Of a DNA stretch of 64,000 bases, positions 12,338 to 24,100 are shown one piece after another. The DNA lies in contig JAACJK010000010.1 in the NCBI GenBank assembly GCA_013368325.1, forward strand, positions 186,001-250,000, read 5' to 3'. Position numbers and translations under genes: made by a program. Below the pieces are notes generated by a model. It was not told where the DNA came from. It saw only the letters and a list, made by a program, of their open reading frames with translations, and did not search any database. Each line of letters begins with the position of its first letter. Within the stretch, counting starts at the first letter, position 1. The stretch comes from Ephemerocybe angulata. Taxonomy: Eukaryota; Basidiomycota; Agaricomycetes; Agaricales; Psathyrellaceae.

Positions 12338-14744
12338 ATGACTCAAACATCCCCACTGTCGACATTTCAGTCACTCCGACTCTATCAGGACTTCGACCTG
12401 CTTGACCAGATCCAACATCGAGGCCGCTGTGACATATATCACGTCGTCTCTAAGCGGGGTCGCTTGCGAAACAGGGCTATGGCGTTGAAGGTCAGCATGT
12501 GCCAACGCCCCAATCTGTATTCCTGACGGAGGACATACACATACAGGAAGTCCACGACAACAGTGGTGGCCCCCTCATCCACCAAGCATTGCATCATCCC
12601 GGAGTTGTGTCCCTTTACTCCATTTTCGAGCATGAGGGAACTTGGATTCATGTTATGGAATACTGTCCAGGTGGTAGCTTGGCCGATCGCCTCGCCGAAT
12701 CTATGCTCGAAGTGCAAGAGTTGCTTTCCCTGTTCCGTGGTTTAGCGAATGCTCTCGTGTACCTTGAAAGCAACCAAATCATCCATCGTGATATTGAGCC
12801 GTCGAATATACTCATCACCTCTGGGCAGGGCTTTGTGAGTTGCTTCGGAGTTTTCAAAGTGCAGTCAACTAACGCTGAACAGAAATTGAGCAACTTCAGG
12901 GAAGCCACGTACTGCACGAGCGCCGCCAAAGAACCATGCAGGAAACTGTCGTTTTGTACCTCGCCGTGAGTCCCTTCTACTCGTTGGATTCAGCTTAATA
13001 CAGAACAGCTAGGCAGGGAAATCGCTGCTCAAGAACCACAATCATGTTCTGCGGACGCCTGGTCACTTGGCTGTGTCCTGTTAGCTGCCTTAATTGGCCC
13101 CTCGGCGGTGGTGCGAGACCAGATCTACATTCTTATGACTTATCTTATACTGTCTGGCAGGAACAATTGGAGCAAGGGTCGATTAGCATAGACAGCATAC
13201 CACCTGACGAGAGCGACGAGGCGATACAGGAGTTGATAGTCCAGCTTCTACAAGTCGTAAGTAACGCATGGATTGGGAGTGCCTTTGGCGAATATGATTA
13301 ACGCCACTTTTCAGAAGCCTAGCCAGCGTCTGTCACCCTCACAGGCTCTCGCACATCCATGGGCACAGCCAAAATGCGGGGATCTCACTGCTCAACGCGA
13401 GGATATTTCCACCTCGTTCTCGTCCAATCGGGCGAAGGAGGATAGAGTTTTAACCAACCACTTCCCTGCCGAGTGCTCTATCGGGAGGCCCTCCATATCG
13501 GAGATAGCAAAAAAGAAGCCCGGCCTAACCAATACGTGCCGGCGACCAACAGGACCTCCCCAATCACGGAGGATTGTAACAGACCCATTGTTAAGCACCG
13601 TCTTAGAGCTATCAAATACCACTGGGAGTATCAGGTCACAATCAGAAAGCCTTCATCAAGATCGTCTGCTACAGTTCTTCATGAAGCCGTCGTTCAGCTC
13701 CTCCACTCAAAGTATGAAGACACAGTTTTCTCTGGTCGACGAAATTCCTTTGAGCGAAAGAGTGCGCCATTCCTCATTCTTCCAGTTGTTTCTCAGGACT
13801 GATCATGTCCGCAGACATTATGTTCTCCCCCTCCCCTGCAAATTGATCTTTCTCTCTTGTCGCCGAATAGTTACAGGTTCAGCCGGGGGGTTATCACCAT
13901 TTTACCCTCAAGGTTGTTTCTGATCGACTGCTCCCAAGAAATCTGGGATCCTGAAGCGGAAGTTCTCCTCGTGGATCCCAAGCTAAGAAAGGTTAGAGGG
14001 AAATCGTCCTCCAATCCCGCCCACTAATTATCGTTAGGTCGAAATACACGCAGCTTCGTCACGTAGCGCACTCGAAGGCTCGAGGACTGAACACCCAAAA
14101 TGTGTCTATGCCATGAACCATTTACCTGCGCCATACAGGACCATTTGCGAAGACGCCCTTTTCCACTTAGAAGGGCTTAAGGAGCGGACGCCGCTGGTAT
14201 GAATAGATGTTTATGGTTAGTAAGACAGGCATTGATAACTCATCTACAGTTGACGCAACACCTGGTAAACGGGAAGTGTATGATAATGTGCAATACTCCT
14301 GTGCCAGACATCGAAGTCCTTCTGCGATTCTCAACCGAGGTTTCGTCTACCAAAACTATGCTTCGTATACGTCTTCTCCGCCGAACTAAACACCTCGAAC
14401 TCGCTCGACGAACCTCCCATGACGCAACATCTGAATGGGTTAAGAAGGTCATTCCATGCAGCGATGCCTTTCCTTTCTTACTGGACGGCGGCTGGGACAC
14501 TCTCGAAGACCTGGAAAAACGAGGGCTAAAAGTACTGGACAAATTTCTACCTGTCTGCGCTGCTGCACTGGAATTCGGCTCTCATTCCTTGGCGGTTTCA
14601 GCTGAAGCGACCGCAACTGCAGAGCCTAAGGAAGACGACGAAGCTACGTTCGATAGCGACTTTACCCCGAACTTCGTGCCAAATCTTGCCAGTAGCTTTC
14701 CTCCCCGACCCTTTACTAGAGTCACATTCTGTGACAAACCGTGA
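12338..14744 (+). CDS. Divergent protein kinase-like protein, PLK4/SAK-like, probably a pseudokinase
   Basis: The start is placed at ATG 12338 (MTQTSPLSTFQSLRLYQDFD); ATG 12305 is an alternative. Splicing gives an N-lobe DFDLLDQIQHRGRCDIYHV with a degenerate glycine loop, an intact VAIK-type Lys (RAMALK), then HHPGVVSLYSIFEHEG, IHVMEYCPGGSLADRL, a catalytic loop IIHRDIEPSNILIT, KLSNFREATY in place of DFG, CTSPEIAAQEPQSCSADAW, SLGCVLLAALIG and LLQKPSQRLSPSQALAHPWA. Introns of 50-55 bases at 12491, ~12835, ~12968, ~13110 and ~13258 restore this order. The HRD Asp remains, but the loop Lys is Glu and the DFG Asp and Gly are lost. After a Ser-rich linker come segments such as GVITILPSRLFLIDCSQEIW and CNTPVPDIEVLLRFSTEV, which could be polo-box-like strands. 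The PLK4 resemblance is tentative; a kinase fold is firm. Confidence 0.65.
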
Positions 14745-14859
14745 ATCATCTAGATTCTACACTTCACACTCCTTGATACTCCTGCAGTGCCTCGCGACAC
14801 ATATCTTCACTTCGGCTTCCTATTACGACACTGGGCATAATACATTGTTGAAGATAACT

Positions 14860-16985
14860 TTAGCAAACGCGAATTCTACCAACTGAGGGATCGTGGTCAC
14901 TGATCCTGGCGCTGAGGGTAGGCGACCAGGTGTTGACGTGGATGTGCTCGAACTCGACCTTCCTCTTCTTGATGGCGGGAGAGATTAGAACGTGGTCCAA
15001 CTGCTGGGAATTCTGGTCGAAGACGTAGCTGTATCGCTCGTACTCGGGTATCTTGGCGGCCTCGTCGATGTCAGTCATGAGAGATGTGAGGGGCTGGTAT
15101 ACGGAGCGTGTCTGGATGTATTCGTTAAAGTCTCCTGCAACGACGATGTTGGCGTTGCGATCTACATCTAGGACGGCCTTGATGAAGCCCTGCCATGTGC
15201 TAGTCAGCTTTGGGTTCAATGAAGTTAGATCTCAACTTACCGTGACACTGCCAACCTGCTTGGTCCTGTTCTCGATAGGCGAGTTAACAGGGGGACGGGC
15301 GTCACCTTGGGTGGAACTGCTGCCTCCCTTGGAGCTGAGATGAACGTTAACGGTGAAGAGCTCAAAGCCGAGCTTCGTTTGCCAGTGCGCAACAAGCGGT
15401 TTACGGGTTTCGTTCCACGTCCCGCTTGTGGGCTCGATGCGAGCAGGGTTGAGGCTGTGAAATGGAAGATATGTTAACGGTTATGGCTTGAAATGATCGT
15501 TCACATACTTCAACTTAGCATGCCCAAGTCGGCCCTCCACTTTGACGGGGTCGAGAGAGCCACCGGCGGTCCCCTTGACGAGCTTCAAGACTTCGGGTCG
15601 GTAGAGGAACGCAGTGCGAATGTTGCCGCCGGGCTGCCCACCATCTTGTCCGTCAACAGGGTCGACCGAAGCCCAGGAGTAAGTAACATTGCTGATATCG
15701 GCAATGGCCTTAATGAGGGTTGCGAGTGTAACATTAGCGGATACGGTGCCATCGTTCGTAGGGCCTGAGTTGTCCTGGATCTCTTGGAGGAACAAGAAGT
15801 CAGGGGTCTTCAAGAGAGTGACGATGTGGTTGGCGACTGTGGGCAAGTGAGCCGAAGTGGGTGCCAAGTTCTCGACGTTGTAGTCTCCAAAAGTGATGGT
15901 GCAAAGATCGAGCAACCCATGCTTGTTGACCAGGGTCGTGGAGGGGATTGTAGAGTCTGGTCGGGACACAACAGTGGGTGCGGTCAAGGGAAGGACGTAG
16001 TAGTACCCGAATCTAAAAGGTCGTCAATGAGAGAGAAAGGTCATTAGAAATTTGAGTTGCTCACGAGTAGGTAACAACACCTGTGACGTCCGAGAGTTGT
16101 GCGCCCAAAGCAGGCAGGGGGTTCTTGGTGCCATCCAAGGGTGAGCCAAGCATGACGGCCTCAGGATTACCATCCGGAACACCATCAGGGCCTTCGATGT
16201 CACAAAAAGTCAGATTGCTATACTCAAGTTGCATGGAGTTTCTCACCAAAGTTGAGGGTAAGGCCTCCTCTCTTGTTCTTCCCTGTCACTGCCCAGTCGC
16301 CATGCACCCAGAATTCGCCGTAATTATTCTGGAAGCCGAGCGCGGTGGGCTTAGGAATTGTCACAAGCTGTCCCTCAAGACTCTCCCAAAAGTCCAAGCC
16401 ATACTTTTCAGGCTGGAGATTCGCGTTGACTTCTTCGATGCGAGTGCTGTTGTTCGGCACCGAGAGGAAGCCATCTGCTCCTGTATCGAGAGATGAGAGG
16501 TATTGGGTCGGGGGGCTCCTGTCTTTGCCAAGGACAACGGGAGTAATGGTGTTGTTAGAGGAAAGCCGAACGACGTTCGTTGGGGAGGTGAGTTCGGTCA
16601 AGAACAGGTAATTCGGGTTTGAGTTTGAGCGGAACTCTGCAACTTTGCCGCTGAGGGAAATGGCGTCACCGACAGCAACAGCGTTGAGAACGGTAGCGGC
16701 GGAGGTGAAGATGTAGAGGCCGTTTGAGACGCGAACGTCGTCCGACTTCTCTCCAACGATGTAGAAGCCAGAGGTGGTCTGCCGTACTGCTGATTAAGGA
16801 CGGCAAACGGGGCAGTGAGTTGAAGATGATCGCACCTTCGCGGTAACCGTTCCAGTGACGTTGTGGACAGTCTGACCAGTGAGGGGACTGTGCCATGTCG
16901 AGCCTTGAATCTCAGCAATTGTGGTTGACGAGACCGCCGAGAGGGAGACAGCCGTGAGGCAGAAGAGGGAGAGAAGCTTAGCCAT
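14860..16985 (-). CDS. Secreted endonuclease/exonuclease/phosphatase-family nuclease (ExeM/NucH-like)
   Basis: The start is ATG 16985, opening a classic signal peptide (MAKLLSLFCLTAVSLSAVSS). The N-terminal part (TIAEIQGSTWHSPLTGQTVH then NVTGTVTAK) resembles the OB-fold region found before the nuclease domain in ExeM/NucH-type extracellular DNases. The EEP catalytic motifs follow in order: GDYNVENLAP (Asn), DFLFLQEIQDNSG (metal Glu), VNVHLSSKGG, NANIVVAGDFNEY (Asp-x-Asn), QLDHVLIS and ISDHDPSVGRI near the end (Asp-His pair). All expected catalytic residues are present, so the enzyme should be active. Introns of ~50-60 bases occur near 16795, 16610, 16230, 16040, 15500 and 15230. The likely role is metal-dependent degradation of extracellular DNA for phosphorus or nitrogen, or in antagonism; the role is inference from family and signal peptide. 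The stop is TAA at 14860-14862. Confidence 0.87.
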
Positions 16986-17773
16986 GACCACTCCGATGAC
17001 CGAGGTGCTATCCGAGGTGTAGGAACTCAGACGAGCCACCCCGTCCCCAAGGACCTGCAATATTTAAAGAAATGGAAGACACACTTGATTAGCTACAACA
17101 CGGTCGACATCGAAGAGCACCACACGGACAGATTGAGCACATGCTAGTGTCTCTGGATCAGTTGCGCTCATTGGGCGGTTACAGCACTGAACGTTTGACA
17201 GCGACCGGATGGACGAGCACGAGCAGCGATACCGATACTAGAGGGACCACGCGGTGGTGCTGAAGATAGAACGGTTCAATGTGCACCAGCGTTGGACTTC
17301 GTGCGACAGTGTTGAACACGACGATGGCGCAGCGGAGCCGGATTCACACCGCGTCCGTGATAAACTAATTTGGTTCCCTGCGGCCTCACGTCTGCCAGGA
17401 TGCAAGGTGCGATAAACGTGAATCCAGCAACCTTAGAAAGGTCTTCACTGGGGCTCAGAAAGGACTGCCGTTACCAGAGACGACATCGCGGGTGTCATGG
17501 CATGACCGAAGGAGACAAGAGTGTACAGGGTTTCTCCGGTTGCACAACCCCCAGATTCCGAATTCCATTATGATCATTCAATGACCGCGCTACGATTTGC
17601 AGGAAGCAACTTCTCAGATAAACAGAAAGGAACCGTAGCACGCGATATCTTGTGAGACGACAAGTTTCCATAATAACATCACAGACTGTGGCTGAGGAGC
17701 GCATATGGTACATGGGGGATAGTGGGAGATGGGAACCTCTTCAAGAAAGAAAGAAGAAGAGGGGTTGTGTGCC
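16986..17773. other. Intergenic interval upstream of the nuclease gene
   Basis: About 0.8 kb containing the nuclease promoter and the 3' flank of the secreted cysteine-containing protein gene. Only short frames are present on both strands; I see no gene, repeat or RNA structure worth calling. Confidence 0.5.
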
Positions 17774-19102
17774 CTAAGCGATTGCAGCTCGGCAAGTGTT
17801 GTTTTGCTCGTCACACTGTCCAACTGTGACCCCTGCTGATCGCCCAGCAGCAGAGTTAGCAATGTTCGCGCATTTGTTATGTTGAATGTCGCAGGAGCGC
17901 CCGAGAGCTGCACCGACGTTCAAAAAGTCGTCAGAGCCGTCGACTTGGAAGCCACGTCCACCAGGGTTGACAGAAGGCGCTGCGGCACCTCCCACTGTAT
18001 GAGGAATTAGTTGTTGTCGACATTTATCCTCTCAGAACCAACGCTACTCACATGCGCCAGTAAAGCTCTGGAGATTTCCTGAAGCCGCGGGTGCGGCGGT
18101 TGCTGCAGGTGCAGCCGTTGCAGCAGGCGCGACAGTAACGGTAACGGTAGTAGCTGGGGGATGCATGAGCACAGTCACTTCAATGATGAGAGAGGTTTAG
18201 CACTTACGAGCAGCACATGTTCCTGTAGCGGTAGCCTCGGGGTTGGCACTAGAGTGGAGTTGGTCAGGAGAAGCGTTACCCGGAACGAAAGGTGTGAACT
18301 GACGCAGTGGTCGTGGCGGCGGCCCCACCAACTGCAGCTTGGATCTCCTCAGCGGTAGCATCTTCAACGAGAAGGTTCTTCGTGATGATGCAACCAATGG
18401 GATCGCCAAGGTCGTCACAAGTGTTGCCTTTGGCCGTGGGGTCATTGACGTCTCCAGGGGCGAACGTTCCTGACTTCAACGCATCCAAGGGGTCTCCACC
18501 GACGGCTGCAATTTGACGGGCGAGCTCGAGAACAATGGCCTTGTTCACCTGAGCAGCGTTGGCAGAAGCGGGATCCTATGTCCAATTGAAGTCAGCTGAC
18601 AGTCAATTCCTTCTGACCTTGATGAGAATCGAACCTGGTGCTGCTGAATGGCCGCAATCTCAGGGTTGACGGCAGTGATGGAGGTACAGGGATCGGACGC
18701 GAGTCCAACCTTTCCTGTATTTCTCTCCAAAGCACGGTAGATTAAGGCGTCGACCTGTCCTTGAACGTCGCCCGCGGCCTTCGCATTAGTGAAAGCGCGG
18801 TCGGCGATCGCCAATTGTAGGCAGGTGGGGTCGGCAATCTTGCCAAGACCTTGAGTAGCAGCTGCGTTGCCGAGAAGTGCAAAGACGGAGTCTACAATCT
18901 GGTCGGGGTTATCGAGCTGGAGGTTCTTGTTGACGGAAGTCAAAAATTGCTCGTGGGAGTGCTCTAGAGTTGGGCAATGAGTTAGCATGGCTACATAGGT
19001 TTCAAGGAAGCGCTCACCCTGTGGCACCTCACGACGAACAACGGGGAGGGCCCATGACACAGACGAAACAAGTGCGAGAAGGACAATGAATCTTTGGAGC
19101 AT
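17774..19102 (-). CDS. Secreted fungal protein with C-terminal Cys domain and Ala/Pro/Thr linker
   Basis: ATG 19102 opens a signal peptide (MLQRFIVLLALVSSVSWALP) followed by a dibasic VVRREVP that could be a Kex2 site. Residues ~25-250 form an alpha-helical-looking region with repeated cysteines (THCPTLEHSHEQF; DPTCLQLAIADRAF; SDPCTSITAVNPEIAA; NTCDDLGDPIGCIITKN). After several short introns an Ala/Pro/Thr-rich linker (TVTVTVAPAATAAPAA) leads to a compact tail: GGRGFQVDGSDDFLNVGAAL, GRSCDIQHNKCANIANSA and TVGQCDEQNNTCRAAIA. The CDIQHNxCA...CD..NNxC pattern is one I associate with secreted or wall-associated basidiomycete and ascomycete proteins of unknown function. A cell-wall or matrix location is inferred. 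The stop is TAG at 17774-17776. Confidence 0.75.
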
Positions 19103-20149
19103 CCTGATGCTTGTCGTTTGGGTGCGGTATTAAGTGAAAGGGTAGAAAAGGGTAGGGATGTCAAAGGAGAGGAAGGACCGGAAGAACGAATAAATGTGGA
19201 CGCCGGCGAACTAAGGGGTTTATGTTAGAATTGGCGAGGTTGGAAGCTTGAAGAGACAGACACTCACCAAGTTAAAAGGAAAGTAGGACGAAAAGAAAGA
19301 CCGCTCCTGAGCAGCCGCAAATGCTTGTGGAAGGGGCGAAACAAAGAGCATGGTCGTATAGCTAGCCCTTTATACGCGACAAACTTGGGATGCCGTGACA
19401 AGTTGTCAAGGTAATATGTCAGAACAAGCAGAATCAGCAAATTCGACGAGAAGGGGGCCGGCAGCACTACGGGTAACGCCATGGGAGGCCATGGTCGGAG
19501 GGATACGGCGCAACAGGAGCGTAGTCTAGGCCGACAAAATCCCTGGAAATATCAAGATGGCATCATGGTGCCTATACACTATCACTCTGGACTGCGAAAC
19601 TCTGGAGGACTCTAGACATGAATTGGAATACAGGGTGTACCATCGAGTGAAACCCTCACCCTTGAATTGATTTGGAGATTTTTCGGAATGTGCCCATCCT
19701 GAGGCCTTAGCAGACTGTGTGATTGATGTCCGGTACACGGATGGGAGGAACATTGGAGTGTCCTATCTTCTCGAGGGCAACAGTAGATGTACGATGACGT
19801 TCTGGTCCTCACACCTACATGTGTATTGAACGTGCGTTGTGGACTTCTGCTGTAAGGGGTTCAAATGTTCATATCGTCGTATCCTTCGCATGTATTCGGT
19901 ACTATGTGCGCTTTATGGCCACTGTGGTTTTCACCCACGATGCCTCCCGGCGGATACCTGCATTCTTGAGAGAACATGCTCAGAAGGAATCTGCTTCACC
20001 TTGGCTAAATAGAATTCACGGTTGGGGCTGGTTAGGCTTGGCCTTCGACGACTGCGGAGTAGGCATGTTTTGTTCTATAGTTCATTTCTATAGCGTCTAT
20101 ACTCGGACAGTGGTCGAATCCTTTTTGGAAAGCTTGTGTAAGTCTTGTT
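19103..20149. other. Intergenic interval with a TATA-like element for the secreted-protein gene
   Basis: About 1 kb. On the minus strand a TATA-like GTATAAAGGG lies near 19375-19365, about 265 bases upstream of the secreted-protein ATG, which would leave room for a leader with an intron (a GGTGAGTGT donor lies near 19265). Plus-strand frames at 19819-20184 are shadows or noise. The rest shows nothing. Confidence 0.4.
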
Positions 20150-20763
20150 CTACAGCAACGGTGAGTATCCCAGGCGCTTTGTGAAGTGGACTGCGAGCAA
20201 CGTACGGATTCCCCAAACGTAAGACCTCAAATCCAAGAACTCGACATGAAGCCCGTCGTACAGCTTCTTCACCTCAGCCCTGACTTTCGAGATATCCTCT
20301 TTGGAGGCCGAGCTATTGTTCAATGCTTGCAGGTCCTTCTCGACAGCCTCAATTCTTCGGACATGGGAGGAGACCTATGGTGCGAGATGAGTGCGAAAGC
20401 CGAGGGGTATCTGTGTCGGATATACCTTCTCTGTACTGATCTTCAGCTCGTCGACGCTAGCCTGCAACGCGGCGGATGCTCTCTGATACTCTTCCAGCAA
20501 GTGGTAGGCAGCCAATGAGGAAGCTAATGAGAACCCGAAGAGGAATCCCACAATGCTGCCAATCAAGATAAGCCGGTGTGCGGTTTATAGCTACTTCACG
20601 CTCACCCTCCCCGGAAACCTCCAACAGGCTTCTTCTGAGCGACGACAGTGACCGGGGTGGGCACCGCTTGGACTTCAGCACGCAGGGCGCCGGAAGTGGC
20701 GAAGGACCTGATGCAACGTGGCGAACGCTGTGCCAACGATCCGAGGCGTGCTAGGGAGGCCAT
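20150..20763 (-). CDS. Small mitochondrial-type membrane protein of unknown function
   Basis: ATG 20763 begins MASLARLGSLAQRSPRCIRS followed by FATSGALRAE, an Arg/Ser-rich, acid-free leader typical of a mitochondrial presequence. After one intron (~20601-20551) a Gly-rich membrane segment follows (GFLFGFSLASSLAAYHLLEE), then a heptad-rich region (YQRASAALQASVDELKISTE, and after a second intron VSSHVRRIEAVEKDLQALNN and EDISKVRAEVKKLYDGL). One transmembrane helix plus a C-terminal coiled coil, about 170 residues in all, suggests an inner-membrane protein. The last residues (RTLLAVHFTKRLGYSPLL) depend on reading through a GTACGT string; a further intron there is possible. I do not recognise the family by name. 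Confidence 0.65.
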
Positions 20764-21162
20764 TGCTGGGATGTTACTCGAAACAGGCTGAGACCAGGAC
20801 TGCAGCCTATGGAGGAATTTGACAAGATACTACTGTTCGCTGCAACGGTACTACTCCCGACGACATCAGGGGTTCAATGCACGTGATCAGCACATCGGCC
20901 ACGGCGGGCGCCTGCGGCGTGCGCGGCGGGACTCGGACGGTCGCCACGATTGCGGATGCGATGCTTTGCGGTAACACAAATTCCAATGCTCATCCTCTCC
21001 CAAATGCAATACGAACAACAAGAAAGACATAGACATTTGTTACACGGTATGACACTGTACTGTACACTGCAAAAGTTCAAGAAACGATATACCTCAACGA
21101 CGATTAGAGATTGCTTGCAAAGGTGCCGATTTCACGCTCTGTTCCTGCCTGGCCAACCCAGC
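20764..21162. other. Intergenic: promoter of the mitochondrial gene and 3' flank of the dioxygenase homologue
   Basis: About 400 bases. A CACGTG-type E-box lies at about 20879-20884 within a GC-rich stretch. No coding seen. Confidence 0.4.
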
Positions 21163-24100
21163 TCAATAACAGCCCTCCTGCTTCCACGCGAACCTGCGAC
21201 TCCTCTCGGGACCCCACTCGATCAAGTTCGTTCCGGGAAGATGATCTATGAAGGACGCCAATGAGTAAGTCGTTGTCCTCAATCCCCTCATTACACAAAT
21301 GGGAACGTACCTTTGCCAGTCCACTCGAGCTTGATCGTCTTCTTTCCGCTGGGGATGATGACCTGCACGGTGCTGAATCCCATCTCCAGGCACTGCTCAA
21401 CGCGATCTCCGCAATCAATGCGCCTATCCAAGACAAAGTCGCTCGAAACGGCCTTCTTCCTCCCGTCCACAGACACCTTGAACTGCATGTCGCGCTGGTC
21501 GAGATCGACAAAGGTGATGCGTCGCTTCTTGGGGCTGTCGAGGGTGACGATGAATGGCATGGTGCGGTTATCAGGGCCAGGGAGCATAGTGTAGGATTCC
21601 CATGGGCGGATGTGCGTCGGGTTCGCACAGCTGAAGGTGTTCAGGCGGTAAATGGCGTTCCCGGTCGCTATCCATGTGGTGTAAGACTCAAAATATCGCG
21701 CGCCCCACAGAGATATTACGCACCGGTCCAAGCCCAGGACAAGAGGTAGAGCACAAGGGCGAGGTATATGACGTCGAAGAACCTCTGGATCCAAGGCACG
21801 TCCCCCTTCCTGACACCGAACTCGACGTCCTTCCTTTTCTTGTTGTCGATGTACTGAGTGTTTGTGAGTGGGTAAGCCATACTTTCAAGTTTCTAATTCA
21901 TGATACTCACCGTCAAGAAGTTGACGCCGGCCGGCTGGACGTCCTGAAGCCCAAAGATCTTCTTGAACGGAGCCTACCAGTAACCAGACCCATCAACATT
22001 CTGAGCATCTAGTGAAACAAACAAAACGTACCCCTTCGATGGAGGGAATGAACGACTTGTCGACCGGCCGAGAAGGGTCGATAGTTTTATCCTAAGATTG
22101 GCGTCCGTTAGTTCGAGTACGGGAGGAGATACTTTCGAACAATACCTCGACAGAGGGGTCGACGACAACACGTTCACCCTTCTTGATCTCGACGGTCTCA
22201 CCAGTCGAGAGCGTGATGACGACATCCTCCTTCGCCACGAGCCTGGAAGGCCCGTTCTGAGAGAGACCTAGGAAAATCATCAGTTATCATTCGAACCTTC
22301 AAGGAAAGAACAGGAGCGTACGTTCAGCTTCACGAGCATAACCCAGGATGGTATCAATGGACGAGTTTGGATCGCTTGCTAACGACTTCAACGTAGCCCG
22401 CGTGTCATCGTGACTATCGTCCATGTAGAACGACACCCCTGTTCCCAAGGCTTCAAGCAACGATTAATCGACAGCTACGAGGAGGCGCAGGTGACAGAAG
22501 ACATACTCTTTGCGAATTGAATGGAAATGGTGACCGCAAAGGCAAGGACATTGGCACTGAGCTCCTTTTTATCCTTGCCTGACGCTGCCAACCTCGCAAG
22601 GAAGTAATGTGAAGTGCTGTTATGGTTGTGTTGCTCGTCCAGAAGTATCTCCCGAAGGAAGTGGATGATGCCCTCGAGCCATGTCTACGAGCACGATTAA
22701 TAAAATGTAAGCAAACTCGGTCTATGGATAGGAAGAAAGTGGACGAACATGTTCGTGTGGGTCCTCTACCGCCTTGTTGAGGCCTTGTTCGATCAACAAA
22801 CGGATGAGCCGCGCGGCGTCAGTGGCTCTCTTGAGGACGACGAATTTCTCCTGAGGCGCTACTTCACCGGACAGTGTACTGACATAGACGTTAGCGCCAT
22901 GTCGCCCATTTCAATGAAGGGCAAAGATTCATACTCGTTGATATCTTTCAGCTTCTGGAAGAAATCTGGAGCGGTAAGTTTTCGCGGTTGGTCGAGGGTA
23001 ACACCACACTACGATTATCGAGATCAGTTAGGATGAAAGAGCGTGTAGTCGACCGCACAGACCAGAATCTCTGCAGCAAAAGCGGCCACGGCACTGTTGA
23101 TAACGTCTTGATAGTTAACCTTGAAGCGGTTCCCAACCCTAAGGGTGGAAATAGAGGTGTCAACGCATGACTTCAAGTTGTTGTGCCTCATCTAAACCAC
23201 TCACTTCTTCCTGTAACGCAAGAGATACCGCTTGACGGCGTCGCTCAAGAAGTCGGCGTAACGTTGCGCGGCGCCCTTGTCGGCCAGGAAGGAGGAGATC
23301 GTCTATCAACCGCATTCAGTACTCGTCAATATAAGGGAGAAAATGATCATACCTTGTGGTCATCTGCAGCATGCCTGCAATAGCGACATGAAATCAGCCA
23401 TAGTACATCCCCAAGAAACTGACCGACCGGAACTCACGAGTCTTTGTCGAAGCCAAGTAAGATACCCAGGCCATCGGTCAACTTTCCAATATCATCTGCC
23501 AAAGGATTCTCGAATTTGTCGCTATTGAGAACCTGCTTGGCACCCTCTGGATCGGTAATGGTATGCGTCGTCGTGGGCTTGGGCTTGTCAAAGTCGATGT
23601 CGTCCGGTCCAGGGATCAACGGTTTGCCCTCCTTAGCCGCCTCCTCCTCGCGTTCCTTGAGGAGCTCCTTGGCTTTCTCGGGTGTGGCGAAGGGGCAGAG
23701 ACCGTAGGAGCTGTTGTGGTTGTAGTTGTCTGGGAGGCCGTCCAGGATGATACCAGGCAAGGAAGATCCGAATGACCCGTTGTCGGGCTTGGTCTTAACC
23801 ATGTTGGCCCCCAGCTTGGTGACTTCCTCAACTGCATATCGTGATGAGTCTCATGTTCGTCATGAGAAGGAACAACGTACGTTTCTCATCTTCCTTGAAC
23901 GCCGGGTCGCTTCGAATGGTTTGGACGATGTCGGCAATAAGGCCGTAAGTCTGTGGAATGGGGGTCAATTCACCTGCTCAAATGATCGAGTGATTGCGGC
24001 GTACCATGGTCTCCCCAAGACTGAATCCCTTTCCATCAAGGACCTTCTCTCCACGAAGACCTGGCTGAAGCATACGTCAGTGTCGGTTCCGTTCAACATT

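Noticed and set aside
21676..21794. Separate small gene at the end of the pseudo-dioxygenase
   Set aside because: A 55-base intron (GTGCGT...GGATAG) joins the membrane helix to the domain in frame, so it is one fused protein.
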